Positions 1 to 7,455 are shown, numbered from the stretch's first letter. The stretch is DNA of 15,375 nt from CANLBN01 sp050633825 (GCA_050633825.1 JBOEHG010000018.1:1-15375); one strand, 5' to 3'. The notes: generated by a model from the sequence alone, not told the origin. Numbers and translations: made by a program.

Positions 1-230
1 AGCGCTTCGGTGAGATGGAAGTGTGGGCACTGGAAGCTTATGGTGCTGCTTATACCTTGCAAGAAATGCTGACAGTTAAGTCGGATGATGTTGCGGGTCG
101 TACCAAAATGTATAAAAACATTGTTGATGGCGATCATCGTATGGAACCTGGTATGCCGGAATCCTTTAACGTATTGGTTAAAGAGATTCGTTCTTTAGGT
201 ATTAATATGGAATTGGAAAACGATTCTTAA
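1..230 (+). CDS. rpoB: RNA polymerase beta subunit, C-terminal fragment
   Basis: This is the 3' end of the gene for the beta subunit of RNA polymerase; the rest lies upstream of the window. The frame is open from base 3 (Arg-Phe-Gly-Glu-Met) to a TAA at 228-230, giving about 75 residues. It contains the highly conserved beta C-terminus with the stretches EVWALEAYGAAYTLQEML, GRTKMYKNIVDG and PESFNVLVKEIRSLG. In the enzyme this end of beta packs against the beta' N-terminus and forms part of the clamp and switch region. The immediate downstream neighbour, 97 bases away, is rpoC, the usual bacterial order. The identification is certain. The start and promoter are not visible. Confidence 0.98.
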   Translation, partial: RFGEMEVWALEAYGAAYTLQEMLTVKSDDVAGRTKMYKNIVDGDHRMEPGMPESFNVLVKEIRSLGINMELENDS

Positions 231-240
231 TTATTAATCA

Positions 241-262
241 GGCTTCCTGTTATCAGGAAGCC
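241..262 (+). other. rpoB-rpoC intergenic hairpin
   Basis: A perfect 9-bp inverted repeat, GGCTTCCTG at 241-249 and CAGGAAGCC at 254-262 with a TTAT loop, lies 10 bases after the rpoB stop. The bases after it (GAAAAAGAA) are purine-rich, so it is not an intrinsic terminator on the plus strand, and there is no T-tract in the opposite direction either. It is more likely an RNA stem that stabilises or marks a processing point in the rpoB-rpoC message. That role is inference. Confidence 0.6.
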
Positions 263-327
263 GAAAAAGAACACCGGTTGCCAGTAATTGGCTGAAAGAA
301 ATTAATCCCCTAATTGGAGGAAGACCC

Positions 328-3300
328 TTGAAAGACTTACTTAATTTATTGAAGTCCCAGGGACAAAACGACGAATTTGATGCAATACGCATCGGTCTGG
401 CTTCACCAGAAATGATTCGTTCGTGGTCTTTTGGTGAAGTTAAAAAGCCAGAGACAATTAACTACCGTACATTTAAGCCAGAGCGCGAAGGTTTGTTCTG
501 TGCAAAAATTTTTGGACCAATAAAAGATTACGAATGCTTGTGTGGTAAATACAAGCGTATGAAACATCGTGGCATCATCTGTGAAAAATGCGGTGTTGAA
601 GTGACCTTAGCAAAAGTTCGTCGTGACCGCATGGGTCATATTGAGCTGGCTAGCCCTGTTGCGCATATTTGGTTCTTGAAATCACTGCCAAGCCGTATTG
701 GTTTGTTGTTAGATATGACGCTGCGTAATATCGAGCGTGTATTGTATTTTGAATCATACGTAGTTACTGATCCAGGTATGACGACCTTAGAAAAAGGTCA
801 GCTGCTAACAGACGAAGAATTCTTCGAAGCAATGGAAGAATTCCCTGATGAATTTGAAGCAAAAATGGGTGCTGAAGCGATTCAGGACTTAATGCAAGAT
901 ATTAATCTTGAAGAAGAAATTAATCGTTTGCGTGAAGAGATTCCTGCAACAAATTCTGAAACCAAGATTAAAAAGCTTTCTAAGCGTTTGAAGTTATTGG
1001 AAGCCTTTTACCACTCAGGTAACAATCCTGAATGGATGATCATGCAGGCATTGCCGGTTCTTCCGCCTGATTTACGTCCATTGGTTCCTCTAGACGGCGG
1101 TCGTTTTGCGACATCAGACCTGAATGATTTATATCGTCGAGTCATCAACCGTAATAACCGTTTGAAGCGTCTGCTTGATCTTAATGCGCCTGACATTATC
1201 GTGCGTAACGAAAAGCGTATGTTGCAGGAATCAGTTGATGCCTTGTTAGATAATGGTCGTCGTGGCCGTGCCATTACCGGTTCTAACAAACGTCCATTAA
1301 AATCACTTGCCGATATGATTAAAGGTAAGCAAGGTCGTTTCCGTCAGAACCTTTTGGGTAAGCGTGTTGACTACTCTGGTCGTTCGGTCATTGTAACGGG
1401 CCCGACATTGCGTTTGCATCAATGTGGTCTGCCGAAAAAAATGGCTTTGGAATTATTTAAGCCCTTTATTTTTAGCAAATTAGAATTGCGTGGCTTGGCA
1501 ACAACGATTAAAGCTGCTAAGAAAATGGTTGAACGAGAAGAGCCTGTCGTTTGGGATATTCTCGATGAAGTCATTCGTGAGCACCCTGTATTGCTTAACC
1601 GTGCACCAACACTTCACCGTTTAGGTATTCAGGCATTTGAACCAGTATTGATTGAAGGTAAAGCCATTCAATTGCACCCATTAGTCTGTGGCGCTTATAA
1701 CGCTGACTTTGATGGTGACCAAATGGCTGTGCACGTACCGCTAACCATTGAAGCTCAGCTTGAAGCGCGTGCCTTGATGATGTCGACCAATAATATTCTT
1801 TCACCTGCATCGGGTGAGCCGATTATTGTTCCTTCTCAGGATGTTGTCTTGGGTCTTTACTGGATGACTCGTGAGCGTATTAATGCCAAAGGTGAAGGTA
1901 TGGCCTTTGCTGATGTTGCTGAAGTGTCGCGCGCATACTATGCCGGGCAACTTGATTTGCAGGCACGCATTAAGGTTCGTATTACAGAAATTTTAACGGA
2001 TCAAGAAGGCGAAAAAACAAGTGAAACCAAACTTGTTGATACAACTGTTGGTCGTGTTTTATTCTGGGAAATCGTACCGGAAGGCATTCCTTTTGAGCAC
2101 GTTAACCGTGCAATGGTGAAGAAAGCAATCTCTTCTATTATCAACTACTGCTACCGCGTTGTTGGTTTGAAGTCGACGGTTATTTTTGCTGACCAATTAA
2201 TGTATATGGGCTACCGCTTCTCGACACGTTCGGGTTCATCTATTGGTGTGAATGATTTTGCTATTCCTGATAGTAAGGCCGATATCATTTCTCGTGCAGA
2301 TAATGAAGTAAAAGAAATTGAAAGCCAGTTCGCTTCCGGTCTTGTAACACAAGGTGAGAAGTACAACAAAGTTATCGATATCTGGTCACGTGCTAATGAC
2401 CTAGTTGCAAAATCGATGATGGATGGTATTTCGACTGAAGCGGTTATTAACCGTGACGGTGAAGAAGAGCATCAAGACTCTTACAATTCAGTCTTTATGT
2501 ATGCTGATTCTGGAGCGCGTGGTTCACCTGCCCAGATTCGTCAGTTGGCGGGTATGCGTGGCCTGATGGCACGCCCGGATGGCTCTATTATTGAAACGCC
2601 AATTACGGCTAACTTCCGTGAAGGCTTGAATGTACTTCAGTACTTCATCTCAACTCACGGTGCGCGTAAAGGTTTGGCGGATACCGCATTGAAAACAGCA
2701 AACTCGGGTTACTTAACGCGTCGTTTGGTTGATGTTGCACAAGATTTGGTTGTTACTGAACATGATTGTGGTACAAGCAATGGTTTGACCATGACACCGG
2801 TCATCGAAGGTGGTGACATTATCGAAACTTTGGGTGATCGTGTTCTAGGCCGTGTTGTTGCTCAAGATGTTATTGATCCTGTATCAGGTGAAGTCTTGAT
2901 GGAAGCCGGCACAGTGATTGACGAGAATCTTATCGATGCCGTAGAAGCAATGGGTGTTGATGAAATTATTGTTCGTTCTACGATTACCTGTGATTCGCGC
3001 CATGGCGTCTGTTCAATGTGCTATGGCCGTGACCTTGCTCGTGGTCATGTTGCTAATGTGGGTGAAGCAGTTGGTGTTATCGCTGCACAGTCCATTGGTG
3101 AGCCAGGTACGCAGTTAACCATGCGTACTTTCCACATCGGTGGTGCGGCGAGTCGTGCATCTGCCGTTGATAGCGTTCAAATTAAACAACCTGGTACCGC
3201 TCGCTTACAGAACGTTAAGTTAGTTGAAAATGCGGCGGGCAATTTGGTTGCTGTTTCTCGTTCGGGTGAATTGGCCGTTGCTGATGAAAATGGCCGTGAG

Positions 3301-4551
3301 CGTGAGCGTTATAAGATTCCATACGGTGCCGTTATTTCTGTTCGTGATGGTGATCAAGTTGAAGGTGGAGCCATTGTTGCTAAATGGGATCCGCATACTC
3401 ACCCAATTGTTTCTGAAGTGGCGGGTAAAGCAACTTTCTCAGGAATGGAGGATGGTCTATCAATGCGTCGTCAAACAGACGAAATGACAGGCTTGAGCTC
3501 TATTGAAATTCTTGATCCAGCAGAGCGTCCAGCGGCAGGTAAAGATCTAAAGCCTGCGGTTACTTTGGTTGATGCGAAGGGTAAAGAGCTTTACTTGGCT
3601 AATACGAATGTACCGGCTCACTATATGTTGCCATCAAAAGCGATCTTAAGCATAAATGATGGCGATGAGATCGGTGTTGGTGACATTATTGCGCGTATTC
3701 CTCAGGAAGGTTCGAAAACACGTGATATTACCGGTGGTCTGCCACGTGTTGCTGACTTGTTTGAAGCGCGTAAGCCAAAAGAGCCTTCAATTCTTGCTGA
3801 AATTTCCGGTACAGTTAGTTTTGGTAAAGAGACCAAAGGTAAAGTTCGCTTAGTGATTACCCCAACCGATGGTCAGCCATTAGAAGATGGTTCAACACAC
3901 TATGAAGAGCTTATTCCAAAACATCGTCAGTTGACTGTGTTTGAAGGTGAGCAAGTCGCTAAAGGTGAAGTTGTATCGGATGGCCCGAGTAACCCGCATG
4001 ATATTTTGCGTTTACAAGGTGTTGAGACATTAGCGCATTATATTACCAATGAGATTCAAGATGTTTACCGTTTACAGGGTGTAAAAATTAACGATAAGCA
4101 TGTTGAAACTATTGTTCGCCAAATGTTACGTAAAGTTGAAATCACTGGAATGGGTGATTCTAATTACGTTAAAGGTGAGCAGGTTGAATATAACGAAGTC
4201 CTTCAGTCGAATGAAAAACTGCGTGATGAAGGTAAACTGCCAGCACGTTTTGAGCGTCAGTTGCTCGGTATTACTAAAGCATCATTGGCAACTGAGTCGT
4301 TTATTTCTGCTGCATCCTTCCAGGAAACAACACGTGTTCTAACCGAAGCGGCTGTTACAGGTAAGAAAGATGGCTTGCGCGGCTTGAAAGAAAACGTTGT
4401 TGTTGGTCGTTTGATTCCTGCAGGTACCGGTTTGGCGTATCACAATGAGCGCCGTCGTAAACGTGAAGCAGAAGTGACTTCGTCAGAAGGTGTAAGTGCT
4501 GAAGAAGTCGAAGCAGCCTTGACCGAAGCACTAAAATCTAGCGCAAGCTAA
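328..4551 (+). CDS. rpoC: RNA polymerase beta' subunit
   Basis: This encodes the beta' subunit of RNA polymerase, which carries the catalytic magnesium site. The product is 1407 residues, the same length as in E. coli, so the gammaproteobacterial trigger-loop insertion (SI3) is evidently present. Visible landmarks are the N-terminal zinc ribbon (Cys70, Cys72, Cys85, Cys88), the NADFDGDQM loop with Asp460, Asp462 and Asp464, the trigger-loop segment MRTFHIGG starting at Met932, and the second zinc site around CDSRHGVCSMCYG near residues 888-898. The start is TTG at 328, chosen because GGAGG at 316-320 sits 7 bases upstream and the protein begins MKDLLNLL as in relatives. No frameshift is seen across the whole gene. 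It is co-transcribed with rpoB and ends just before a strong terminator. Confidence 0.99.
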   Translation: MKDLLNLLKSQGQNDEFDAIRIGLASPEMIRSWSFGEVKKPETINYRTFKPEREGLFCAKIFGPIKDYECLCGKYKRMKHRGIICEKCGVEVTLAKVRRDRMGHIELASPVAHIWFLKSLPSRIGLLLDMTLRNIERVLYFESYVVTDPGMTTLEKGQLLTDEEFFEAMEEFPDEFEAKMGAEAIQDLMQDINLEEEINRLREEIPATNSETKIKKLSKRLKLLEAFYHSGNNPEWMIMQALPVLPPDLRPLVPLDGGRFATSDLNDLYRRVINRNNRLKRLLDLNAPDIIVRNEKRMLQESVDALLDNGRRGRAITGSNKRPLKSLADMIKGKQGRFRQNLLGKRVDYSGRSVIVTGPTLRLHQCGLPKKMALELFKPFIFSKLELRGLATTIKAAKKMVEREEPVVWDILDEVIREHPVLLNRAPTLHRLGIQAFEPVLIEGKAIQLHPLVCGAYNADFDGDQMAVHVPLTIEAQLEARALMMSTNNILSPASGEPIIVPSQDVVLGLYWMTRERINAKGEGMAFADVAEVSRAYYAGQLDLQARIKVRITEILTDQEGEKTSETKLVDTTVGRVLFWEIVPEGIPFEHVNRAMVKKAISSIINYCYRVVGLKSTVIFADQLMYMGYRFSTRSGSSIGVNDFAIPDSKADIISRADNEVKEIESQFASGLVTQGEKYNKVIDIWSRANDLVAKSMMDGISTEAVINRDGEEEHQDSYNSVFMYADSGARGSPAQIRQLAGMRGLMARPDGSIIETPITANFREGLNVLQYFISTHGARKGLADTALKTANSGYLTRRLVDVAQDLVVTEHDCGTSNGLTMTPVIEGGDIIETLGDRVLGRVVAQDVIDPVSGEVLMEAGTVIDENLIDAVEAMGVDEIIVRSTITCDSRHGVCSMCYGRDLARGHVANVGEAVGVIAAQSIGEPGTQLTMRTFHIGGAASRASAVDSVQIKQPGTARLQNVKLVENAAGNLVAVSRSGELAVADENGRERERYKIPYGAVISVRDGDQVEGGAIVAKWDPHTHPIVSEVAGKATFSGMEDGLSMRRQTDEMTGLSSIEILDPAERPAAGKDLKPAVTLVDAKGKELYLANTNVPAHYMLPSKAILSINDGDEIGVGDIIARIPQEGSKTRDITGGLPRVADLFEARKPKEPSILAEISGTVSFGKETKGKVRLVITPTDGQPLEDGSTHYEELIPKHRQLTVFEGEQVAKGEVVSDGPSNPHDILRLQGVETLAHYITNEIQDVYRLQGVKINDKHVETIVRQMLRKVEITGMGDSNYVKGEQVEYNEVLQSNEKLRDEGKLPARFERQLLGITKASLATESFISAASFQETTRVLTEAAVTGKKDGLRGLKENVVVGRLIPAGTGLAYHNERRRKREAEVTSSEGVSAEEVEAALTEALKSSAS

Positions 4552-4581
4552 GGTTTTAAACGCTGCTCTTGATGTAACAAT

Positions 4582-4607
4582 AAAAGCCTCCTTACGGAGG
4601 CTTTTTT
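4582..4607 (+). terminator. Intrinsic terminator of rpoBC
   Basis: A perfect 10-bp stem, AAAAGCCTCC at 4582-4591 and GGAGGCTTTT at 4596-4605, closes a TTAC loop and runs into a T-tract (4602-4607). It begins 31 bases after the rpoC stop. This is a textbook Rho-independent terminator for the rpoB-rpoC transcript, and it separates that operon from everything downstream. Confidence 0.95.
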
Positions 4608-4611
4608 ATGT

Positions 4612-4748
4612 CCATGGATGGACGGTATCCTGCGGGCGCACGGATGCGNNNNNNNNNNNNNNNNNNNNNNNNNNNNNNNNNNNNNNNNNNNNNNNNNNNN
4701 NNNNNNNNNNNNNNNNNNNNNNNNAAGAGCAGGGTATGCCATCCATGG
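4612..4748. repeat. Intergenic inverted-repeat element interrupted by an assembly gap
   Basis: The left arm begins CCATGGATGG at 4612-4621 and continues to GTATCCTGC at 4633. The right arm, read on the other strand, begins with the same CCATGGATGG (4748 back to 4739) and continues CATACCCTGC to 4729. The two outer arms are therefore inverted copies, differing by a 2-base length change and one substitution. Inside the left arm follows GGGCGCACGGATGCG, a GC-rich stretch unlike the surrounding AT-rich DNA. The middle is unresolved. From memory, similar CCATGGATGG-bordered palindromic elements are scattered between genes in marine gammaproteobacteria. No gene is visible in it. Confidence 0.65.
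4649..4724. other. Unresolved bases (76 N)
   Basis: All 76 bases are N. The run lies inside the inverted-repeat element, so a hairpin or multicopy repeat may have blocked sequencing or assembly. The true length may differ from 76. Any reading frame drawn through it is meaningless. Confidence 0.99.
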
Positions 4749-4824
4749 TGCTCAAGTAATTTTCGAATGACTATAAGTGAAGCAAGGTACATTTATTTTT
4801 TAATAATCACAGTTTGAATTTATT

Positions 4825-5757
4825 ATGATAAAAAAAATAGTCGCAATAATTTTTTTCAGTTTTTTAATTCAGACTATTACTGTTGCTCAAGATGCAACAA
4901 GCTCATTTTCTGAGTTGCAGCCCGCAGCCTTAATCGATGTGGCCCCACGTTATCGTTATGCTTTAATTGCTGAATTAGATGAAGGCAAAATGCATATCTT
5001 TGAAAGAAAAATCGATGGTAGTTTTTCCAAGGTACGGACAATGGAGGTGTCGATTGGTAAAGAAGGCTATGGAAAAGAGATTGAAGGCGATAATAAAACG
5101 CCCATAGGTGTTTACCGTATTACTAGCCATTTAACCAACGCCCAACTCGATGACTTTTATGGGAATGCTGCGTATCCAGTTAGCTACCCCAATGCTTGGG
5201 ATCGTTTAAAAAAGCGTAGCGGTTATGGTATTTGGCTACATGCAGAACCGATAGGCTTTACTGAAAAGACGCGCCCTCTACGTGATAGTAATGGTTGTGT
5301 TGTGCTTTCTAATAATGATATCGATATCTTAAAACAGTATTTAGATATTGGTTACACCTATATCGTACTAACCCCTAAAATGAAAATGACTTCAGTCGAA
5401 GTTGTTTCTGAGTTGAGAGAAACAATTCATCAACGATTAAACGATTGGGCCTTAGCTTGGGAGAGTCGCCAGCCTGAGCCCTACCTTAATTTTTATTCAA
5501 AAACCTTCAATAATTTAGAAAAGGACTGGACTGCTTGGGCAACTTATAAAAAACGTGTCAATGGCAGTAAAAAATTTATCAACATTAGCACTTCTGATAT
5601 CGGTATTTACGCTTACCCTAGCGAAGAGAATTTATTGTGGGTTGAGTATTACCAATCCTACCGCAGCAGTAATTACCGCTCCAATGGCTGGAAGCGTCAA
5701 CTATGGAAGTTGGAGTCTGATGGTGAATGGCGTATTGTTTATGAAGGTGGTGGCTAA
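4825..5757 (+). CDS. Periplasmic L,D-transpeptidase-family protein (YafK/Cds6-like) with NTF2-like C-terminal domain
   Basis: The 310-residue product starts with a signal peptide (residues 1-21, cleavage probably after Thr-Val-Ala), so it acts in the periplasm. Residues about 43-182 form a YkuD-type catalytic domain. His139 lies in GIWLHAEP and the catalytic cysteine Cys158 in the motif RDSNGCVVLSN, the usual His/SxGC signature. Family members form or cleave peptide bonds at meso-diaminopimelate; the YafK/DpaA branch detaches lipoprotein from peptidoglycan. Residues about 190-308 (WALAWESRQPEPYLNFYS ... YRSSNYRSNGWKRQLW ... WRIVYEGG) look like the SnoaL/NTF2-like tail of Cds6-type proteins. 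The ATG at 4825 has only a weak ribosome binding site. It converges on a second cell-wall enzyme gene 11 bases away. The exact reaction, transpeptidase or amidase, cannot be decided here. Confidence 0.87.
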   Translation: MIKKIVAIIFFSFLIQTITVAQDATSSFSELQPAALIDVAPRYRYALIAELDEGKMHIFERKIDGSFSKVRTMEVSIGKEGYGKEIEGDNKTPIGVYRITSHLTNAQLDDFYGNAAYPVSYPNAWDRLKKRSGYGIWLHAEPIGFTEKTRPLRDSNGCVVLSNNDIDILKQYLDIGYTYIVLTPKMKMTSVEVVSELRETIHQRLNDWALAWESRQPEPYLNFYSKTFNNLEKDWTAWATYKKRVNGSKKFINISTSDIGIYAYPSEENLLWVEYYQSYRSSNYRSNGWKRQLWKLESDGEWRIVYEGGG

Positions 5758-5775
5758 TATGAGCCACCTTATTTT
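5749..5775 (+). terminator. Terminator-like hairpin between convergent genes
   Basis: GGTGGCT at 5749-5755 pairs with AGCCACC at 5762-5768 around an AATATG loop, followed by TTATTTT. The stem overlaps the stop codon of the transpeptidase gene and abuts the stop codon of the opposing carboxypeptidase gene. It probably ends the plus-strand transcript. On the minus strand no T-run follows, so it is not a clear two-way terminator. Confidence 0.55.
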
Positions 5776-6653
5776 CTCTCCTCAGTCGTTTTTAAGCGTT
5801 GCTTGGGGACTTCCCGCTTTAACCAACGTACTAAATCTACCCACATGCGTGAAATTTCTTTATCGCTAGGCATTATTCCCGCTGATGCTAATTCAACGGT
5901 CACTACCGGTAATTCTAAATCGATACCGGCATAATTTCCTAATGAGCCCGGATAGGTGCCGAGTTGACGTAAGCGTAATGCCCCCAAGCGTGAAGGCGCT
6001 TTTTGTGGGCCATCATAATCAACTAATCGATGCGGTGCGTGAACAGCGATAATGGCATCGGGTTTAAACTCATCAATAATGTCAGCAAACCAGCGTGTTT
6101 CTACTTCACTCATTGCTTGAGGCCCAGGGTATCGTCTAGGGTTTTTATAGGTTCTCTCTTTCCAATACTTTTGCGCAAGCACTTCCCAATCGGTAGACGG
6201 AAAGTTTCTATTGAGGTCGACACCATTGGCATTCTGCCGTTGCGCTTTTCTGTTTTTTAATAATCCATCTGGATTCATTAATGGAACAACTTGCCAATGA
6301 AATAAACCAGAATGGTGTTGGTTAAGTTTATTCATCCACTTGAACATAATCGAAATAGCGGAGTACTCATCCCCATGAATGCCACCCATAAGTAACACTT
6401 TTCCTAAGGGTTTCTTTGTTTTTCGAGGAGGATAAGTTTTATAAGCTAAGGGGCGTTTGTCGGTGGAGTATTGACCGCTATGCTGTAGGTTTTGTCTTTT
6501 ACAGTCAGCAATGGATACGCTGCCCAACTTGCGACCAATTTCTTTGCATAGGGTATCTATCTCATTGACTGTGTTTGCAAATGCAGTAAAGCTGATTAAT
6601 AAGAAACTGATAAGCAATAGTGTTTTTACAGGAAGGGTAATAGGGTGATTCAT
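5769..6653 (-). CDS. Exported M14-family zinc carboxypeptidase (MpaA-like)
   Basis: The 294-residue protein has an N-terminal signal peptide (about residues 1-26, ending Thr-Ala-Phe-Ala), followed by an M14 metallopeptidase fold. Zinc ligands are His93 and Glu96 in GGIHGDE and His205 in AIIAVHAPH. The substrate-binding Asn-Arg pair is in NGVDLNRNFP (148-150), and the catalytic glutamate is Glu254 in VVTVELAS. The closest functional model is murein peptide amidase MpaA, which cuts the gamma-D-Glu-diaminopimelate bond in muropeptides. The E. coli enzyme is cytoplasmic, however, whereas this one appears exported. The ATG at 6653 gives an intact signal peptide but has a weak ribosome binding site. 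The gene converges with the L,D-transpeptidase-type gene, suggesting related roles in peptidoglycan turnover. Substrate assignment is inference. Confidence 0.85.
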   Translation of the reverse strand: MNHPITLPVKTLLLISFLLISFTAFANTVNEIDTLCKEIGRKLGSVSIADCKRQNLQHSGQYSTDKRPLAYKTYPPRKTKKPLGKVLLMGGIHGDEYSAISIMFKWMNKLNQHHSGLFHWQVVPLMNPDGLLKNRKAQRQNANGVDLNRNFPSTDWEVLAQKYWKERTYKNPRRYPGPQAMSEVETRWFADIIDEFKPDAIIAVHAPHRLVDYDGPQKAPSRLGALRLRQLGTYPGSLGNYAGIDLELPVVTVELASAGIMPSDKEISRMWVDLVRWLKREVPKQRLKTTEERK

Positions 6654-6681
6654 TTATTGTTATACCTAAGCATGAAACGGC

Positions 6682-6710
6682 AGTATAACGATTTAATAAA
6701 TGTTTCTAAA
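6682..6710 (-). promoter_or_regulatory. Candidate sigma-70 promoter for the carboxypeptidase
   Basis: Read on the minus strand, TTTAGA (6710-6705) and TATACT (6687-6682) are separated by 17 bases, matching the sigma-70 consensus at 4 of 6 and 5 of 6 positions. Transcription would start about 22 bases before the ATG at 6653. Confidence 0.45.
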
Positions 6711-6725
6711 TAGAGGAAAGGGGGA

Positions 6726-6766
6726 ATGGCAGGACAATCAACACGCTATGTTTCATTGCCTGCCAT
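6726..6766 (-). terminator. Long bulged hairpin after the DoxX-like gene
   Basis: ATGGCAGG (6726-6733) pairs with CCTGCCAT (6759-6766), CAAT (6735-6738) with ATTG (6755-6758), and AACA (6740-6743) with TGTT (6749-6752), leaving a 5-base loop. That makes 16 paired bases with one bulged base and a small internal loop. It begins 10 bases past the minus-strand stop codon of the DoxX-like gene, where a terminator is expected. The following bases on that strand (TCCCCCTTTCC) are pyrimidine-rich rather than a pure T-run, so it may be a weak terminator or a 3'-end stabiliser. Confidence 0.5.
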
Positions 6767-6775
6767 GTGGGTATG

Positions 6776-7270
6776 TTATGACTTACCAAGGAACTGTTTG
6801 AGCTGGCTGTTAGAATCTTGCCAGTCGAGAATAATCAAAATCAATGCGCTGAGCCAAGTAAAGCAGGCCATGATAAATAAAATTCCTGGGCTGTCGTCTC
6901 CTATTTGGACACCTGTTTCAGGGTTGAAATGAGGTTGGACAATGCCTAAAGGTGTAAACAGGTGGAAGTAAATGGCTCCTGTCATGATACCTAAAGCTAA
7001 TACCGCCCCTAATGAGTGCAATAGTGGTAAAACAGGTTTTTTAGCCGCAAAACTGCCAAGGATAGGGATTAATAGCATGAGCGAACCAATCAGCTCAAAT
7101 GCGCCAATCATGTATCCGCCATAGACCCCAAACCATGAAAAGCCGGACCATTCCGCTAGGGTGCCGAATATGTGCTGTGTTTCCAGAGAGTTTGAAAATT
7201 TGAATGGTAGTGATTGCAAAAAAACAAAACAGATGAAAATAGAGAGAGCGATGATGATACCTTTTTTCAA
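6776..7270 (-). CDS. DoxX-like small integral membrane protein
   Basis: The 164-residue product is very hydrophobic, with four likely membrane helices (about residues 4-22, 49-72, 81-104 and 128-149), the usual DoxX-type topology. Recognisable stretches include TQHIFGTLAEWSG (31-43), GGYMIGAFELIGS with Glu59 inside the second helix, and GIMTGAIYFHLFTPLGI at the end of helix 3, with His103. A polar loop NPETGVQIGDDSP precedes helix 4. The start is TTG at 7270-7268, supported by AAGGG 8 bases upstream; no better in-frame start exists. DoxX-family proteins are loosely linked to redox stress and membrane respiration, and no specific reaction is established for this branch. It stands alone on the minus strand with an operator-like palindrome upstream. 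Function is not assigned. Confidence 0.75.
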   Translation of the reverse strand: MKKGIIIALSIFICFVFLQSLPFKFSNSLETQHIFGTLAEWSGFSWFGVYGGYMIGAFELIGSLMLLIPILGSFAAKKPVLPLLHSLGAVLALGIMTGAIYFHLFTPLGIVQPHFNPETGVQIGDDSPGILFIMACFTWLSALILIILDWQDSNSQLKQFLGKS

Positions 7271-7313
7271 AATGGTAACCCTTTTATTGTTTTAAGTATA
7301 AATTCTTTGAATG

Positions 7314-7337
7314 GTACAGTAATTTGTACATCAGTAC
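7314..7337. promoter_or_regulatory. Operator-like GTAC palindrome upstream of the DoxX-like gene
   Basis: GTACA at 7314-7318 and TGTAC at 7325-7329 form an inverted repeat with a 6-base spacer, and a third GTAC follows at 7334-7337. The site lies 44-67 bases upstream of the DoxX-like start, where a repressor would overlap the promoter. The cognate regulator is not in the window, so the role is inference. Confidence 0.4.
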
Positions 7338-7371
7338 GACAAAGTCAAGTTGTATTAGTTCAAATGAGCCT

Positions 7372-7393
7372 GACTAACAAGTTTTAGTTAGTC
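7372..7393. promoter_or_regulatory. Inverted repeat upstream of the export promoter
   Basis: GACTAAC (7372-7378) and GTTAGTC (7387-7393) are perfect inverted half-sites separated by 8 bases. The centre is about 70 bases upstream of the predicted start of the export-module transcript, a position typical of activator sites. It could also be a chance palindrome. Confidence 0.35.
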
Positions 7394-7419
7394 GCTAAGA
7401 GATTGTTTTTACTAGAAAC

Positions 7420-7455
7420 TTTCTTGTAAGGAATAATATGGTAGAATCGGGGCCC
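7420..7455 (+). promoter_or_regulatory. Extended -10 promoter for the polysaccharide export module
   Basis: TGGTAGAAT at 7439-7447 matches the extended -10 form (TGn followed by a hexamer with 5 of 6 matches). The -35 region (TTTCTT at 7420-7425, 16-base spacing) is poor, as is common with extended -10 promoters. A GC-rich discriminator, CGGGGCCC (7448-7455), follows directly; this feature is typical of promoters inhibited by ppGpp. Transcription should begin near 7454. Confidence 0.5.

Noticed and set aside
3224..3487. Open frame of about 87 codons inside rpoC in another phase, plus several antisense frames in rpoC and fusA
   Set aside because: These are shadows of the strongly conserved rpoC and fusA frames, with no ribosome binding site or recognisable protein content.
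4548..4817. Reading frames on both strands running through the unresolved bases
   Set aside because: They are open only because N bases cannot form stop codons. They overlap the rpoC terminator and a repeat, and none resembles a protein.
4752..4824. Promoter for the L,D-transpeptidase-type gene (TATAAG near 4772 or TAATAA near 4801)
   Set aside because: Neither has a -35 hexamer at sensible spacing. The true promoter may lie in the unresolved bases.
6726..6778. Integron attC-like site, because of the long bulged hairpin and a GTTATGA-like sequence nearby
   Set aside because: The paired core sites needed for attC are not present in the right places, and there is no integrase or cassette structure.
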